In this document: in pieces, positions 36,652-48,199 of the stretch
How the letters are laid out: every line of letters starts with the position of its first letter
How positions within the stretch are numbered: the stretch's first letter is position 1
Assembly: GCA_011033025.1 (NCBI GenBank)
Contig: WFMF01000231.1
Coordinates: forward strand, 124,001-188,000
From: Beroe forskalii
Lineage: Eukaryota > Ctenophora > Nuda > Beroida > Beroidae
Direction: 5' to 3'
DNA length: 64,000 nt
Program-made: the position numbers and the translations under genes
The notes under the pieces: model-generated
Databases searched by the model: none
The model's input: only the letters and a program-made list of their open reading frames with translations
What the model was told of the DNA's origin: nothing

Positions 36652-36870
36652 AGTGAAGGGTTTAGTAACGAGTAAAAATTACTGAACGTCATATTACATA
36701 CGAGGGCCGAAGGCCCAAATGTGTAATATGGCATTAAAAGCCGAGGCCGAAGGCCGAGGTTTTTAATGCTGAGTTTAGTAATCTTACGAGTTATTAAACT
36801 GAATTATGCACCGACTCGAAAAAATGGCAATATTTTCAAACACAAGGAAATGTTTTAATTTGAGATTTGA
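36652..36870 (-). mobile_element. Family F element, fragment
   Basis: GGGTTTAGTAACGAGTAAAA, the hairpins GAGGGCCGAAGGCCC and CCGAGGCCGAAGGCCGAGG, then CGAGTTATTAAACTGAATTA. It matches 57520-57720 and 61920-62070 in reverse complement. Confidence 0.8.
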
Positions 36871-37192
36871 AGTATGAAAGTCCAAACAAAGAGTAAAGAC
36901 ATGACCAGCTGATCTATCAGTTACAACTTTGTACTGTGTTTTATAGATTAAAATAAGTACGTTTACTGATACACCTTTTCAGTTAAATTCTTCATAATAA
37001 TATTAGAAACTCTTTATTCAATATCCTTTATTAGGTATATTTCATCAATTATCAGTGTAATATTATTACCTAATTGATTATACCAATATCGTTATTAATA
37101 AGTTGATAATTGTCATTTGTTGGATATTGTATTGTGATGTACTCACTTCTACAAAGGCTGAATCTTTCTGTTTTCTCATATGTGGACTGTGT

Positions 37193-37308
37193 AGGTCCTC
37201 CGAGCCCTCCTTTTTGCCCTCTTTAAGGCCCAATTTGCCCTCCTTTTTGACCCTTCCCAAAATACACTTATGATACACGGCCTAAAATAGGTCTTTTTGG
37301 GCGGTTTC

Positions 37309-37340
<32 letters not shown>

Positions 37341-38149
37341 TTTCGAAAACCTTAAAAAGACCATATATTTCGGGAATACACCTTAAAAGCACTATCTCGG
37401 ATTGATTTTGAAAATACACTTTTACTGAATTGACCAAAAATACACCTTTGTTTCCTGAAATTCGCCCATGATTTTCAAAATACACCTAATAAGCCCTATC
37501 TCGGATTGATTTTGCAAATACACTTTTACTGAATTGACCAAAAATACACCTTTGTTTCCTGAAATTCGCCCATGATTTTCAAAATACACCTAATAAGCCC
37601 TATCTCGGATTGATTTTGCAAATACACTTTTACTGAATTGACCAAAAATACACCTTTGTTTCCTGAAATACACCCATGATTTTGAAAATACACCTAACAA
37701 GCCCTATCTCGGATTGATTTTGTAAAGACACTTTTACTGAATTCACCTAAAATACACCTTTAGTTCCGGAAATACACCCATGATTTTGAAAATACACCTA
37801 ACAAGCCCTATCTCGGATTGATTTTGTAAAGACACTTTTACTGAATTCACCTAAAATACACCTTTAGTTCCGGAAATACACCCATGATTTTGAAATACAC
37901 CTAACAAGCCCTATCTCGGATTGATTTTGTAAAGACACTTTTACTGAATTCACCTAAAATACACCTTTAGTTCCGGAAATACACCCATGATTTTGAAAAT
38001 ACACCCAATAAGCACTATCTCGGATTGATTTTGTAAATACACTTTTACTGAATTCACCTAAAAAACACCTTTAGTTCCTGAAATACACCCATCATTCTGA
38101 AAATACACCTAATAAGCACTATCTCGGACTGCATTTTTGAGGCGGTCTC

Positions 38150-38183
<34 letters not shown>

Positions 38184-38285
38184 TCGCCACATTTCGGTAG
38201 CATATTGCCCTCCTTTTTCGTTGATTTGCCCTCCTTTTTGGGCGAAAAACTGCCCTCCGAACGGATTTTCAAGGGTCGGAAGCTA
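37193..38285. mobile_element. Insert with about 104-bp tandem repeats between A-runs
   Basis: It is missing from element B copy 1 (junction near TGTGTAGGT / CACAAATTACACGC). Its edges carry repeated TTTGCCCTCCTTTTT segments on both sides. The core (about 37375-38125) is seven direct units of about 104 bp with AATACACCTAATAAGCCC, CTATCTCGGATTGATTTTG and ACACTTTTACTGAATT. Runs of about 26 and 30 A flank the core (37311-37336, 38151-38180). There is no coding capacity. Confidence 0.65.
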
Positions 38286-38764
38286 TGAGTACATACACGA
38301 ATTACACGCAAACATTGGCAAAACAGTTATAATCTGGAATCAGCTTCTTATTAAGGCTGTCATGTGACCTAGAAAGGAGGGAGTCAGAGTTGGCAAAACA
38401 GCTATAATCTGGAACCAGCTTCTTATTAAGGCTTTCACGTGACCTAGAAAGGAGGGCGACAGAGTTGGCAAAACAGCTATAATCTGGACCCAGCTTCTTA
38501 TAAAGGATGTCACGTGACCTAGAAAGGAGGGAGACAGAGTTGGCAAAACAGCTATAATCTGGAACCAGCTTCTTATAAGTTTATAAAGGATGTCACGTGA
38601 CCTAGAAAGGAGGGAGAAAGAGTTGGCAAAACAGCTATAATCTGGAACCAGCTTCTTATAAGTTTATAAAGGATGTCACGTGACCTAGAAAGGAGGGAGA
38701 AAGAGTTGGCAAAACAGCTATAATCTGGAACCAGCTTCCCATTAATGATCATCACGTGGTATGG

Positions 38765-39305
38765 CTGCACCCCTGTCACGTGATGGCAAAACAGCTGTCA
38801 CGTGGTGGCAAAACAGCTGTCACGTGATGGCAAAACAGCTGTCACGTGGTGGCAAAACAGCTGTCACGTGATGGCAAAACAGCTGTCACGTGATGGCAAA
38901 ACAGCTGTCACGTGATGGCAAAACAGCTGTCTCGTGGTGGCAAAACAGCTGTCACGTGGTGGCAAAACAGCTGTCACGTGGTGGCAAAACAGCTGTCACG
39001 TGATGGCAAAACAGCTGTCACGTGGTGGCAAAACAGCTGTCACGTGGTGGCAAAACAGCTGTCACGTGATGGCAAAACAGCTGTCACGTGGTGGCAAAAC
39101 AGCTGTCACGTGGTGGCAAAACAGCTGTCACGTGATGGCAAAACAGCTGTCACGTGGTGGCAAAACAGCTGTCACGTGGTGGCAAAACAGCTGTCACGTG
39201 GTGGCAAAACAGCTGTCACGTGGTGGCAAAACAGCTGTCACGTGGTATGGCTGCACCCCTGTCACGTGATGGCAAAACAGCTGTCACGTGGTGGCAAAAC
39301 AGCTA
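38765..39305 (+). repeat. 22-bp minisatellite rich in CACGTG and CAGCTG
   Basis: The unit TCACGTGATGGCAAAACAGCTG (or TCACGTGGTGG...) is repeated about 24 times in the right arm of element B copy 2. Each unit holds two E-box palindromes. Copy 1 has only two such units (about 31800-31850), so the array expanded after insertion or duplication. The 151- and 111-codon open frames here are artefacts. Confidence 0.95.
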
Positions 39306-39393
39306 AATTCTGGACCCAGCTTCTTCCCAATCTGGCAAATCAGTTACGAAAATGGCATTTAGAATAACGTTTGCTGAGTGGGGGGGGGGTGAC

Positions 39394-39744
39394 CTGGGAA
39401 GTGGGAAGATTCGTTGCCACTGGGAAGTGGGAAGATTCCTTACTACCGGGAAGTGGGAAGATTCGTTGCCACTGGGAAGTGGGAAGATTCCTTACCACTG
39501 GGAAGTGGGAAGATTCTTGCCACTGGGAAGTAGGTAGGTAGATTCCTCACTACCGGGAAATGGGATGATTCGTTGCCACTGGAAAATGGGAAGATTCCTT
39601 ACCAATGGGAAGTGGGAAGATTTCTAACTACCGGGAAGTGAGAAGGTTCGTTGCCACTGGGAAATGGGAAGAATCCTAACTACCGGGAAGTGGGATTCCC
39701 ACTTCCCGGTAGTTAGGATTCTTCCACTGTGGGAAGATTCGTTG
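39394..39744 (-). repeat. 26-bp minisatellite, outer right block part 2
   Basis: The array resumes after element B copy 2. It includes a small local inversion near 39690-39730 (GGGATTCCCACTTCCC). Confidence 0.9.
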
Positions 39745-40135
39745 CCACTTTGCTTTGTGACTCGACTGATCAAAATTTTCGAAAATTTCAGATTTTCAGA
39801 AAATTTCCCGGTAGATAAAACGTAAAGTATCATGAAAACATAAAACCAGAACCGTAGAAAGTTTCAAAACTTCCAAAAAATGCAACTCAAAAAAAACCTT
39901 CAAAACAAACACTAAAAACAAAACACTTGAGGCTAGGTTTTTTTTGCTTTTTTCGGCCATCATAGTCCCCAAGTCAGAGAGGTCAGAGTGTCTTGTGGAG
40001 TGGCATAGTGTCAGAGTGGCATAGTGTCAGAGTGGCATAGTGTCAGAGTGACATAGTGTCAGAGTGGCATAGTGTCAGAGTAGTATAGTGTCAGAGTGGA
40101 CATTGTGTCAGAGGCATAGTGTCAGCAGGAATATT
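39745..40135 (-). repeat. Outer edge of the inverted duplication
   Basis: 39745-39965 reverse-complements 18800-19020. It is followed by about ten units of the 16-bp satellite in inverse (AGTGTCAGAGTGGCAT). Homology ends near 40135. Confidence 0.9.
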
Positions 40136-41780
40136 GGTGTCAGGGAAAACTGCTAACTGGGTTTAATGGTTTCACAGTAAGCACTGAAACAATTGGAGAT
40201 GTTACATGAAAAATATAGAAATGGTACAGTAACTGGGTCTATATGCTGAAATATCGATTGAAATTAAAACAAAATTTGACTTATAACATCAAGAGCATTT
40301 ACATGGATAGCTCAATTATCCATGAAGCTTTTTATTGCTGAATAGATAAGATAAGATAAAATAAAACATAAGATAAGATAAGATAAGATAAGATAAAACA
40401 TCTGGGCAACACAATTAGGTGAAAGCACTAATCAGCACACTTCTATTCATCGAAATAAATAAATAAAATGATTGATCTTCAATGTGATCCTTCATGATAT
40501 CAAGTGAATGAGATACGAGTGAAACTCAATGTTGATAATAAATGGAATGAATCTAACAATTTCACACAACCACGCAAATCTACTGACAGTTTCGGAATTT
40601 AATAATATTCCATCTTCAGGATCTCCGTGTGGATGTTAATCATCCTGAGTAAAATGAGGAAAAGGGTGAGGGTTAAAAACAATTAATGTGATATGAAAAT
40701 GCTGGTAAAGCTAATACAGAACATGTGAAGATTGTGAAAAAATGTTATTGTGTATGCAAGGATTCTAATGTGATGGTGATGAAAGTATAAGAAATAAAGT
40801 TTAAAAGTTTAAAAGCCCCTTAAAGCATAAAAGTTCAAACATAAAAAGTTTAATGTTGCCCCTAAAAAGCATTGTATCAAAACGCAAATTCTGAATACAA
40901 AATGCAGTACAAATAAATTGAGCAAATTGAACAAATAAATGATTGATAGAATTTTAATTCAAATTGATAGAATATTTTGATTTAATACTGACATTATTAC
41001 AAATTAGAGATCATTGATTCAATATTAACATTTATTTCAAAATAAGTGCCCATGATTCAAAAAGAAAAGTAAATCAATAAGCTTTTGATAAAATTCATTT
41101 GAATAATAACTGCCCAAAGCTAAACTAGCAAAAAATAATTCGACTCAAATAGTTCAACTATAATAATTCGACTCATTGTACGATGTTATCCTACCCTCCG
41201 CCGCGCACACAACGTTTTCCTAGTATGCAACACGACCCTCCAAACCTCCGAGTGTTGCGCGCAGGGATGGGAGAAATCCATCAAGCGCACCATTGTGCCG
41301 TGCGCGCCACGCCGCCACGGCCACATCGGAGCCTTAACTAGCGGCTGCGGGCGCACTTGGCAGACGTTGTCTGACCCCTTCGCCTTCGGCGGGCGCGCGC
41401 GATCCGAAGCGCGCGCGTCTGCAAAGTCTGACAATCTGGTTCGGGGAAGCCACCATAGTGGAAGAAAGGGTTCAAAATTTTATAAATGAAAAATATTTGA
41501 TCCCTTAATTTTCCTGAAATTGGGCAACCCCCCCACCTACCTTATCTGGCTAAAAATCTTTTAATTTCAATTTTCAATTGAAAAATGAAATGCTACCAAA
41601 ACATCAAATCAGAGCTTTATCAAATATCAGTAGATACTGTGTCATTGGTCATTATGGAGTTATGAACATCTTTTGAACCTTTAAGATCTATGGAGTCAGC
41701 TGTTTTTTATGAAGTTCATTCAAATGGTTTTTCTTCACATACAGTGGGCTGTAGACACAGCTAAATTTTCCCACAATTAA
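40136..41780. other. AT-rich sequence without a gene; GC-rich island
   Basis: There is an ATAAG pentamer microsatellite at about 40343-40398. A sharply GC-rich patch with many CG dinucleotides lies at 41190-41450 and ends at a NotI-like GCGCGCGC run. No domain is recognised in its frames. TTGGGCAACCCCCCCACC at about 41520 resembles a G-run TIR end. Confidence 0.5.
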
Positions 41781-43560
41781 CTGATGATAACTTTTTTCGA
41801 GTTCATATGGTCATTTGAATGTGACTATTTATAACCTTTTTATTTATTATTGGGGCATTCTTTCAGTGCTATTGCTTATTCCATAATCTAAAATTTAATC
41901 TTCTTTGTAAAACAAATACAGTCATCTTTGTAGTCAAGCCACAAAACTCTCCAACAACTCCAACCATAGTCTTTGACGGGATCCATGAAAGAAATGCCTT
42001 CATCAGAGAGTTAGGCAGATCCAAATAAAGCATGAGACACCAAAAATGATATGGTGTTATGAAAGCTAACACTGTGGCACATGGACTTGCGACTGTGTTG
42101 TGGGGTTGAATGCATTTGACAGGCGCCCAATGCTCCCCCAACCACAAGATGTAGTGACTAGTGTGTTAGTTTCAGAAGCTCCAAGTTCATCAAGGAAATT
42201 AAGTTCATCAATATCTTTATCCAGTGTAGGGAAGATAAAGTTCCATCTGGTCCAGACAAGATCAGAAGATCAAGTCAACTGTGTTTACTTGTAAACATAA
42301 ATAAGGCTGCGACTCCGAAGAGACGAGAATGAACCAGAGAAACAATGGGACTCCATTCTGGGCGACTTTGCCCTTGCTTGCAAGGTTAAAATTATCTTCT
42401 TTGTAGAACAAATACAGTCATCTTTGTAGTCAAGCCACAAAACTCTCCAACAATTCCAACCATAGGCTTTGACCGGATCCATGAAAGAATTGCCTTCATC
42501 AGAGAGCTAGGCAGATCCAAATAAAGCATGAGACACCTAAAATGATATGGTGTTATGAAAGCTAACACTGTGGCACATGGACTTGTGACTGTGTTGTGGG
42601 GTTGAATGCATTTGACGGGTGCCCAACGCTCCCCCAACCACAAGATGTAGTGTGTTAGTTTCAGAAGCTCCAAGTTCATCAAGGAAATTAAGTTCATCAA
42701 TATCTTTATCCAGTGTAGGAAAGATAAAGTTCCATCTGGTCCAGACAAGATCAGAAGATCAAGTCAACTGTGTTTACTTGTAAACATAAATAAGGCTGTG
42801 ACTCCGAAGAGACAAGAATGAACCAGAGAAACAATGGGACTCCATTCTGGGTGACTTTGCCCTTGCTTGCAAGGTTAAAATTATCTTCTTTGTAGAACAA
42901 ATACAGTCATCTTTGTAGTCAAGCCACAGAACTCTCCAACAACTCCAACCTTAGTCTTTGATGGGATCCATGAAAGAAATGCCTTCATCAGAGAGCTACG
43001 CAGATCCAAATAAAGCATGAGACTCCAAAAATGATATGATGTTATGAAAGCTAACACTGTGGCACACAGACTTGCGACCGTGTTGTGGGGTTGAATGCAT
43101 TTGACGGGGGCCAACGCTCCCCCAACCACAAGATGTAGTGTGTTAGTTTCAGAAGCTCCAAGTTCATCAAGGAAATTAAGTTCATCAATATCTTTATCCA
43201 GTGTAGGGAAGATAAAGTTCCATCTGGTCCAGACAAGATCAGAAGATCAAGTCAACTGTGTTTACTTGTAAACATAAATAATACCGCGACTCCGAAGAGA
43301 CGAGAATGAACCAGAGAAACAATGGGACTCCATTCTGGGCGACTTTGCCCTTGCTTACAAGGTTAAAATTATCTTCTTTGTAGAACAAATACAATTTAAT
43401 GATATACTTCAATGACTTCACACTTTTTAAATTTAAATTTCACTGATAATAACTTTTTTCGAGTTCATATGGTCATTTGAATGTGACTATATATAACCTT
43501 TTTATTTATTATTGGGGCATTCTTTCAGTGCTATTGCTTATTCTATACCCTAAAATTTAA
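41780..43560. repeat. About 488-bp tandem repeat, three units, with flanking duplication
   Basis: Blocks starting CTTCTTTGTAGAACAAATAC recur at about 41900, 42390, 42878 and (cut short) 43374. The sequence CGAGTTCATATGGTCATTTG...TTTCAGTGCTATTGCTTATT occurs on both sides (41795-41890 and 43458-43545). Each unit has a similar minus-strand frame of 80-118 codons (GEFCGLTTKMTVFVLQRR end). The frame's similarity between units follows from the duplication. I do not recognise a protein. Confidence 0.8.
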
Positions 43561-43579
43561 TGATGTACTTCAATAAAGG

Positions 43580-43934
43580 GCTGTCCTTTACTTTGGGGAG
43601 CAATATCGGTACACAGGGTCATCAGCTTCGAATGACAGCTACCAGTCGATTGCCCCGGAGATCTTCTCTCTGATCAGCAGGATCAACACCGAATTCTGCA
43701 CAGATGAGGGCCCCAAGGTGAACAGCTGCCTGGTAAACCGGTACGAGCAGTACTGGGCACCTACCCCGGCACTCTGACGACGAACCCACTATCCACCCTG
43801 AATCGACGATCTTCACGATCTCCTTAGGGAGTGAGTGTGGCCTGAAGTTCACGGACAGGAGAAGTGGGGAAGTCGTCAAGGAGCACCTGCCGAAGCATCG
43901 CTCCCTGTACTCAATGACAAGGAGGAGTCAGTAA
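43580..43934 (+). pseudogene. AlkB-like 2OG-Fe(II) dioxygenase domain, frameshifted
   Basis: Two plus-strand frames join into one AlkB-type domain. The first (from 43580) reads VLYFGEQYRYTG, then a linker, then VNSCLVNRYEQ up to about 43756. The second (from 43758) reads PRHSDDEPTIHPESTIFTIS, LGSECGLKFTDRRSGE and SLYSM, ending at TAA 43932-43934. The YGExYxYxG start, the N-x-L-x-N-x-Y strand and the iron-binding H-x-D in RHSDDE are AlkB-superfamily hallmarks. The distal His and Arg (2-oxoglutarate binding) are missing, and one indel near 43756 breaks the frame. It is therefore a decayed fragment. AlkB domains occur as host repair enzymes and as accessory domains in some mobile or viral replication proteins; origin here is unknown. 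Confidence 0.75.
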
Positions 43935-45467
43935 GGTACCTGATCAGGTATCAATAATTACAGAAAATTGCGACTGCACGAAAATATTAATACGCACTAG
44001 TACAGTAGTACAGCTGCTAACATGTGCGTCCTGATCGAACTGTCTGAGGGGCGGCCGTTGGGCTGCAGGCTGCTCCATCCTGACGGTGGCTGTGTGCCGG
44101 TCTCGGTTGCTCGTCCCCCCTTGCATTGATCAGACTTTGATCGGCTCATGTATCAATAGCAGTGCGCACGCCATTTGCTGCCGCATATGAGCGGCGAAGC
44201 TCCGGAGAAGGCTGCACAGACTCTCAGAGTGTAGTCTGAGGGCCGTCCTTCCTTTGGAACGCATTGGGGCGCATCAAGTCTGCAGACATTGCATATCTTA
44301 AAGCGAAGTCAGTCCAGGCCTTTTTATCTAAAAATTGATCTTGATAATTGAAACTTTAATGAAAAATGTAATGCGTATTTGAGTTTGAATTATGACTGAT
44401 GCATAAAAATGCGTGTTTGCAACGCATTTTTTTTTGAATAATTTGATGCATTTTTTTTTTTTTTTTCGGGCAATATTCACTGACCACCCCTCCCCCTTGC
44501 GTGGTGATGGCAGCTCTCCAGCACGGAGAGCTCGACTGGAACCCACCTGGCTGCACTCGAGCCCTTTACCGGGCACCAGGTGATGATACCCTGACGGGTA
44601 CCAATTGAGCGGGGGAGCCCTCAAGATTGACTACCTTGATCCCTTGGTAAGTGTGGCTGGAAAGCCTGTCCCTCTAACTCTGGGTGCTAAATCACCAGGT
44701 TAGGTCGTGCAGGAACGATCTGTGATACTGTTTATTGAATGTTTTGTATTCCTTGTTATAAAAGTGGGATTATAGCAGTTTTCGGGAGATAATTTGATTC
44801 GTGATTTATTTTGATGTTTGTGATAGTATTGGTGAGCCGTTATCGGTGGTTACTGGTTCCGCTAGCTGCATATCTAGTATCTGTGTAAGTGAGTATATAT
44901 GATTGGTTACATTTGGCAGTGAAAGTTATTTATCGTCGGAGATAAGAGATCATTGAGCAAGTATTGTGGCGATACTCTGGAAACAATGCACACAACTAGG
45001 TATAAGACTGCAACAGTGCTTTCTACTCCAGAGATTGTAATGCCTGCCCTGTAGGTTGGTAGGAACTAAAAGATATAACCCCATAAGGAGGCCATAATGG
45101 CATCATGACGGTCATCATGAAGACATCATGGCAGGATGGGGAGATTAGAGTTTCCTGAGATCTTAAAATGACTCTAGGGATGAAGAATCTTTAGAGAATG
45201 ACCGTCTGGTCCTAATTCTGCTGTCATCCTAAAGTTCTATTATAGAGTCAGGGTGTGATGAGATCTTAAACAAATTTATTAAAGCAGTACTCATCAATAA
45301 AAAGTCAATCATAGCCTTCTCATTGCACATGTGTTAGACGACGATATGGTAGTCAACCAAACTTATGAGATACCCTCAACAGAACATTGAAGTGGCCCAA
45401 AAAGCAGAGAATATATTCTAATGTATCTTTTTTTTTAAATGTCGACTTTGTTGTTTTTGATACCACC
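43935..45467. other. No gene recognised
   Basis: It contains a GC-rich part (about 44000-44280), a T-run at 44448-44466 and a CCACCTGGC/GGTGATGATACC segment that resembles retroelement untranslated sequence. No exon with splice sites was identified. Confidence 0.4.
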
Positions 45468-45860
45468 CTAAAAGGATATCCGAAATAGTGCAAACAAAGT
45501 ATACTTTCGATGTGGTAGTCTACCAAAGTATGTGCTTTCAGAGAGAGTGGTAACGATGTGGTAGTCTAACAAACTGCGTGATTGCATATAGAGTGGTAAC
45601 GATGTGGTAGTCTTACTTACTGCGTATTCAAGTAGGGTGTTAAGGGTTAAGTTCCACTGTAATGGCGAAAGATATACCAGGGCATCCCTTGTATTTTTTT
45701 TGGATATTGAGTCCATGTAATTCTAATATAATGAATCGATCTTGTAGCATTTTCTGGTCCAGTCTGCTATGAGAGTTGGAATTTTTGCTTTCTTCAGTGT
45801 GTCGTGAATCGAGCTGTATGTTATGTTATCAGCGCTCCTTCTACGTCTATGTCTGACAAT
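45468..45860 (-). pseudogene. LINE-type reverse transcriptase fragment, copy 1
   Basis: The minus strand reads DIDVEGA, then after a small deletion TLKKAKIPTLIADWTRK and YTRDALVYLSPLQWNLTLN. These are RT motif A (D-x-x-GAFD in its sister copy) and the region just before the catalytic FADD box (SPLLWNLLLN in jockey/I/R1-type RTs). Frameshifts and the loss of the GCPQGG core mark it as dead. It lies in a direct duplication with copy 2. Confidence 0.75.
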
Positions 45861-47560
45861 TTATAGAATTGCTGATGAAAGCAGGAATTAGTTCACTGTT
45901 TGTTAATAAAGCTCTGCTCCTCACTGCTCAATTTATTAGGATGAAGTATCCGATAAAATGGAGGAAAGAGATTAAGCGTGTATCTCAGACCAAAGAAGTC
46001 AGAAGGATGTTGTATGGCGTGGACACATGTGTTTTGATTATCATTGTTTAGAGACACCAACAATAAGGGGTAAATAAGAAATGGCTGCTTATCTCTCCCA
46101 TATGGTTAGAGGTGTCCTGGGTCGGTTCTAACCGGTTCTAGTGGTAATTATGCCCTTGTAATAACGTGTTATCCCAAACGGTAAGCTTTTTTACCGCTAC
46201 AGTGCCGCACGTAAAAACTATACTGAAAGGAAATTCTTATATTTTCATTGTAGAAATGTAGATCCTTGCTTTGCATGGCATGTCAAACAAGGAATCGAAA
46301 CTGAGGGGCTCCGTACAGGACATATTACGTGTATGTGATTATACAGAAAAGATTTAGATTGATTCCGTAGTCCGGTGAGCTGCACTTGATGGTCGGTTCT
46401 ACCGCCTCGTCTCTCACATAAAGACTAGCTTGTAAAACATCAAATTGGAAATTACTTAGTGTATTCAAGCTTAAGTAGGGTGTTAAGGGTTAAGTTCCAC
46501 TGTAATGGCGAAAGTATACCTCCTTGCGAGCATCCCTTGTATATTTTTTGGATATTGAGCGTCCATGTAATTCTAATATTATAATGAATCGATCTTGTAG
46601 CATTTCTCTGGTCCAGTCTGCTATGAGAGATGGAATTTTTGCTTTCTTCAGTGCGTCGTGAATCGAGCTGTATTTTATGTTATCAAAGGCTCCTTCTACG
46701 TCTATGTCTGGCAATTTATAGAATTGCTGATGAAAGCAGGAATTAGTTCACTGTTTTGTTAATAAAGCTCTGCTCCTCACTGCTCAATTTATTAGGATGA
46801 AGTATCCGATAAAATGGAGGAAAGAGATTAAGCGTATCTCATAGACCAAAGACGTCAGAAGGATGTTGTGGCGTATGCGGGATTACGTGTTTTGATTATC
46901 ATTGTTTAGAGACACCGAACAATAAGGGTAAATAAGAAATGGCTGCTTATCTCTCCCATATGGTTAGAGGTGTCCTGGGTCGGTTCTAACCGGTTCTGGT
47001 AAGTGGTAATTACTTGTGTAACGTGTTATCCCAAACGGTATGCTTTTTACCGCGCGTTGGTGCGCGCACGTAAAAACTATACTGAAAGGAAATTCTTATA
47101 TATTTTTCATTGTAGAAATGTAGATCCTTGCTGTACGGCATGTCAAACAAGGAATCGAAACTGAGGGGCTCCGTACAGGACATTACTATTGCGGTGTATG
47201 TGATTATACAGAAAAGATTTAGATTGATTCCGTAGTCCGGTGAGCTGCACTTGATGGTCGGTTCTTCCACCTCGTCTCTCACATAAAGACCAACTTGTAA
47301 AACATCAAATTGGAAATTAATTAGTACTGTGTGAGCATTAATTGTCAAACGCACGGAAACATTTCCATTAGACATGAGGTATAAAACCAACTTATGTCGT
47401 AGAAATAATGGGTGTCTATGTACCTAACCATGGTGAACTCAGTGTAGATCCTTGCTGTACTGAGGAATCGAAACTGAGGGGCTTCGTACAGGACATAACT
47501 AATACCACTGCGGTGTATGTGATTATACAGAAAAGATTTAGATTCCGTATGTCGGAGGTA
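45620..47560 (+). repeat. Direct duplication of about 0.85 kb, two copies plus a partial third
   Basis: About 45620-46465 and about 46470-47310 share the same order of landmarks: AGTAGGGTGTTAAGGGTTAA, the RT fragment, GCTCTGCTCCTCACTGCTCA, CGGTTCTAACCGGTTCT and CCGTACAGGACAT. A third, shorter copy of the last part lies at 47440-47550. Confidence 0.8.
46490..46720 (-). pseudogene. LINE-type reverse transcriptase fragment, copy 2
   Basis: DIDVEGAFDNIKYSSIHDAL is RT motif A with its catalytic aspartate and GAFDNI. It is followed by KKAKIPSLIADWTREML and a degenerate YTRDAR where VTRGCPQG is expected. This is a short fragment, homologous to copy 1 and better preserved at motif A. Confidence 0.85.
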
Positions 47561-47972
47561 CTTTTTGGATGGCGCAAAATGCATGATGTTTGGCTATCGT
47601 GGCAGGTCGCTAATTGACCTCGAGCAGTTAGCATAATAGCTATTCGCTCTTGATTTGAGACAGTCCCGGATGTTGTCCAGGATGTCTACTAGCTGAGATT
47701 CTAGCACTACTAAATCTTAGCATGTGCAAGGGTAGAATCTCCAAGACCCTGAAGGAGACAACGGACTAACTTAGCCACCCTTGGGCGAAGTCCAAGGGTG
47801 CACGGTGGGGACCCCTGGTAGGTTGAAGGAGGGACTGAAACAGTACACCTCCAAGTCCGCCGACTTCCGGGCATGCCCTTCCGTCTATTATCCCGGCTAA
47901 AAAAATAGCCCTGAGACGCCTCCAAAATCTCAGCACCTAATTTGATGCATGTATTATAATTAAAATTATAGA
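47561..47972. other. No gene recognised
   Basis: It contains a moderately GC-rich stretch at 47730-47900 with CCCTTGGGCGAAGTCCAAGGG, a perfect hairpin. It could be retroelement leader sequence, but nothing decisive is visible. Confidence 0.4.
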
Positions 47973-48069
47973 TGATTGAAAGAGGATATAGTAACTCCAA
48001 CCTTGTAGACATTATTATACTCCGCGTATTAGAAATTGGCGGACTGCTTGGTGACTCTTCGAGCTGCCG

Positions 48070-48120
48070 CGCACGTGACCAGCGCGTGACGTAACATGGG
48101 CCAATCAGAGGGCAGTAGGA
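48070..48120 (+). promoter_or_regulatory. Candidate inward-facing promoter, left arm
   Basis: CACGTGACC, then GCGTGACGTAAC (CRE-like TGACGTAA), then GGGCCAATCAG (CCAAT box) occur within about 45 bp. The right arm keeps TCACGTGAC and GGGCCAATCAG at about 51900-51930 on the opposite strand, although its outer sequence is diverged. Conservation of these motifs in diverged arms suggests selection or recent function; this is inference. Confidence 0.4.
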
Positions 48121-48199
48121 GACGCTGGACGCGCGCGCAACTCAGCGCGTTCTCAGAGACAGATAGTCCTCGAACGCAGGACGATTCATCCGCTGAAAG
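48096..48199 (+). CDS. Candidate first exon of the left-arm transcription unit
   Basis: An ATG at 48096 is followed by 34 open codons to a donor-like AAAG/GTACTC at 48199/48200. The right-arm counterpart has a stop in this frame, and joining to the exon at 48873 would not be in frame. It may instead be an untranslated first exon. The function is unknown. Confidence 0.25.

Larger units (their letters stand above)
34495..39393. mobile_element. Foldback-like element B, copy 2, with nested inserts
   Basis: It has the same ends as copy 1 (GTCACCCTCCCACTCAGC at the left, GCTGAGTGGGGGGGGGTGAC at the right). The flanking 7-mers are CTGGAAA and CTGGGAA, a one-mismatch duplication in the 26-bp repeat. 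Compared with copy 1 it lacks the MITE at 29844-30165. It has gained a MITE (36153-36349), a family F fragment (about 36652-36870) and a repeat-bearing insert (about 37193-38285). Its right arm is enlarged by a 22-bp minisatellite. Confidence 0.8.

Noticed and set aside
38912..39367. 151-codon open frame of repeated KQLSRGGKTAVTWW
   Set aside because: It is an artefact of a 22-bp repeat (three units make 22 codons). Several frames are open at once.
41186..41489. Overlapping 64- and 82-codon frames in a GC-rich island
   Set aside because: Both strands are open because of base composition. No motif is recognisable.
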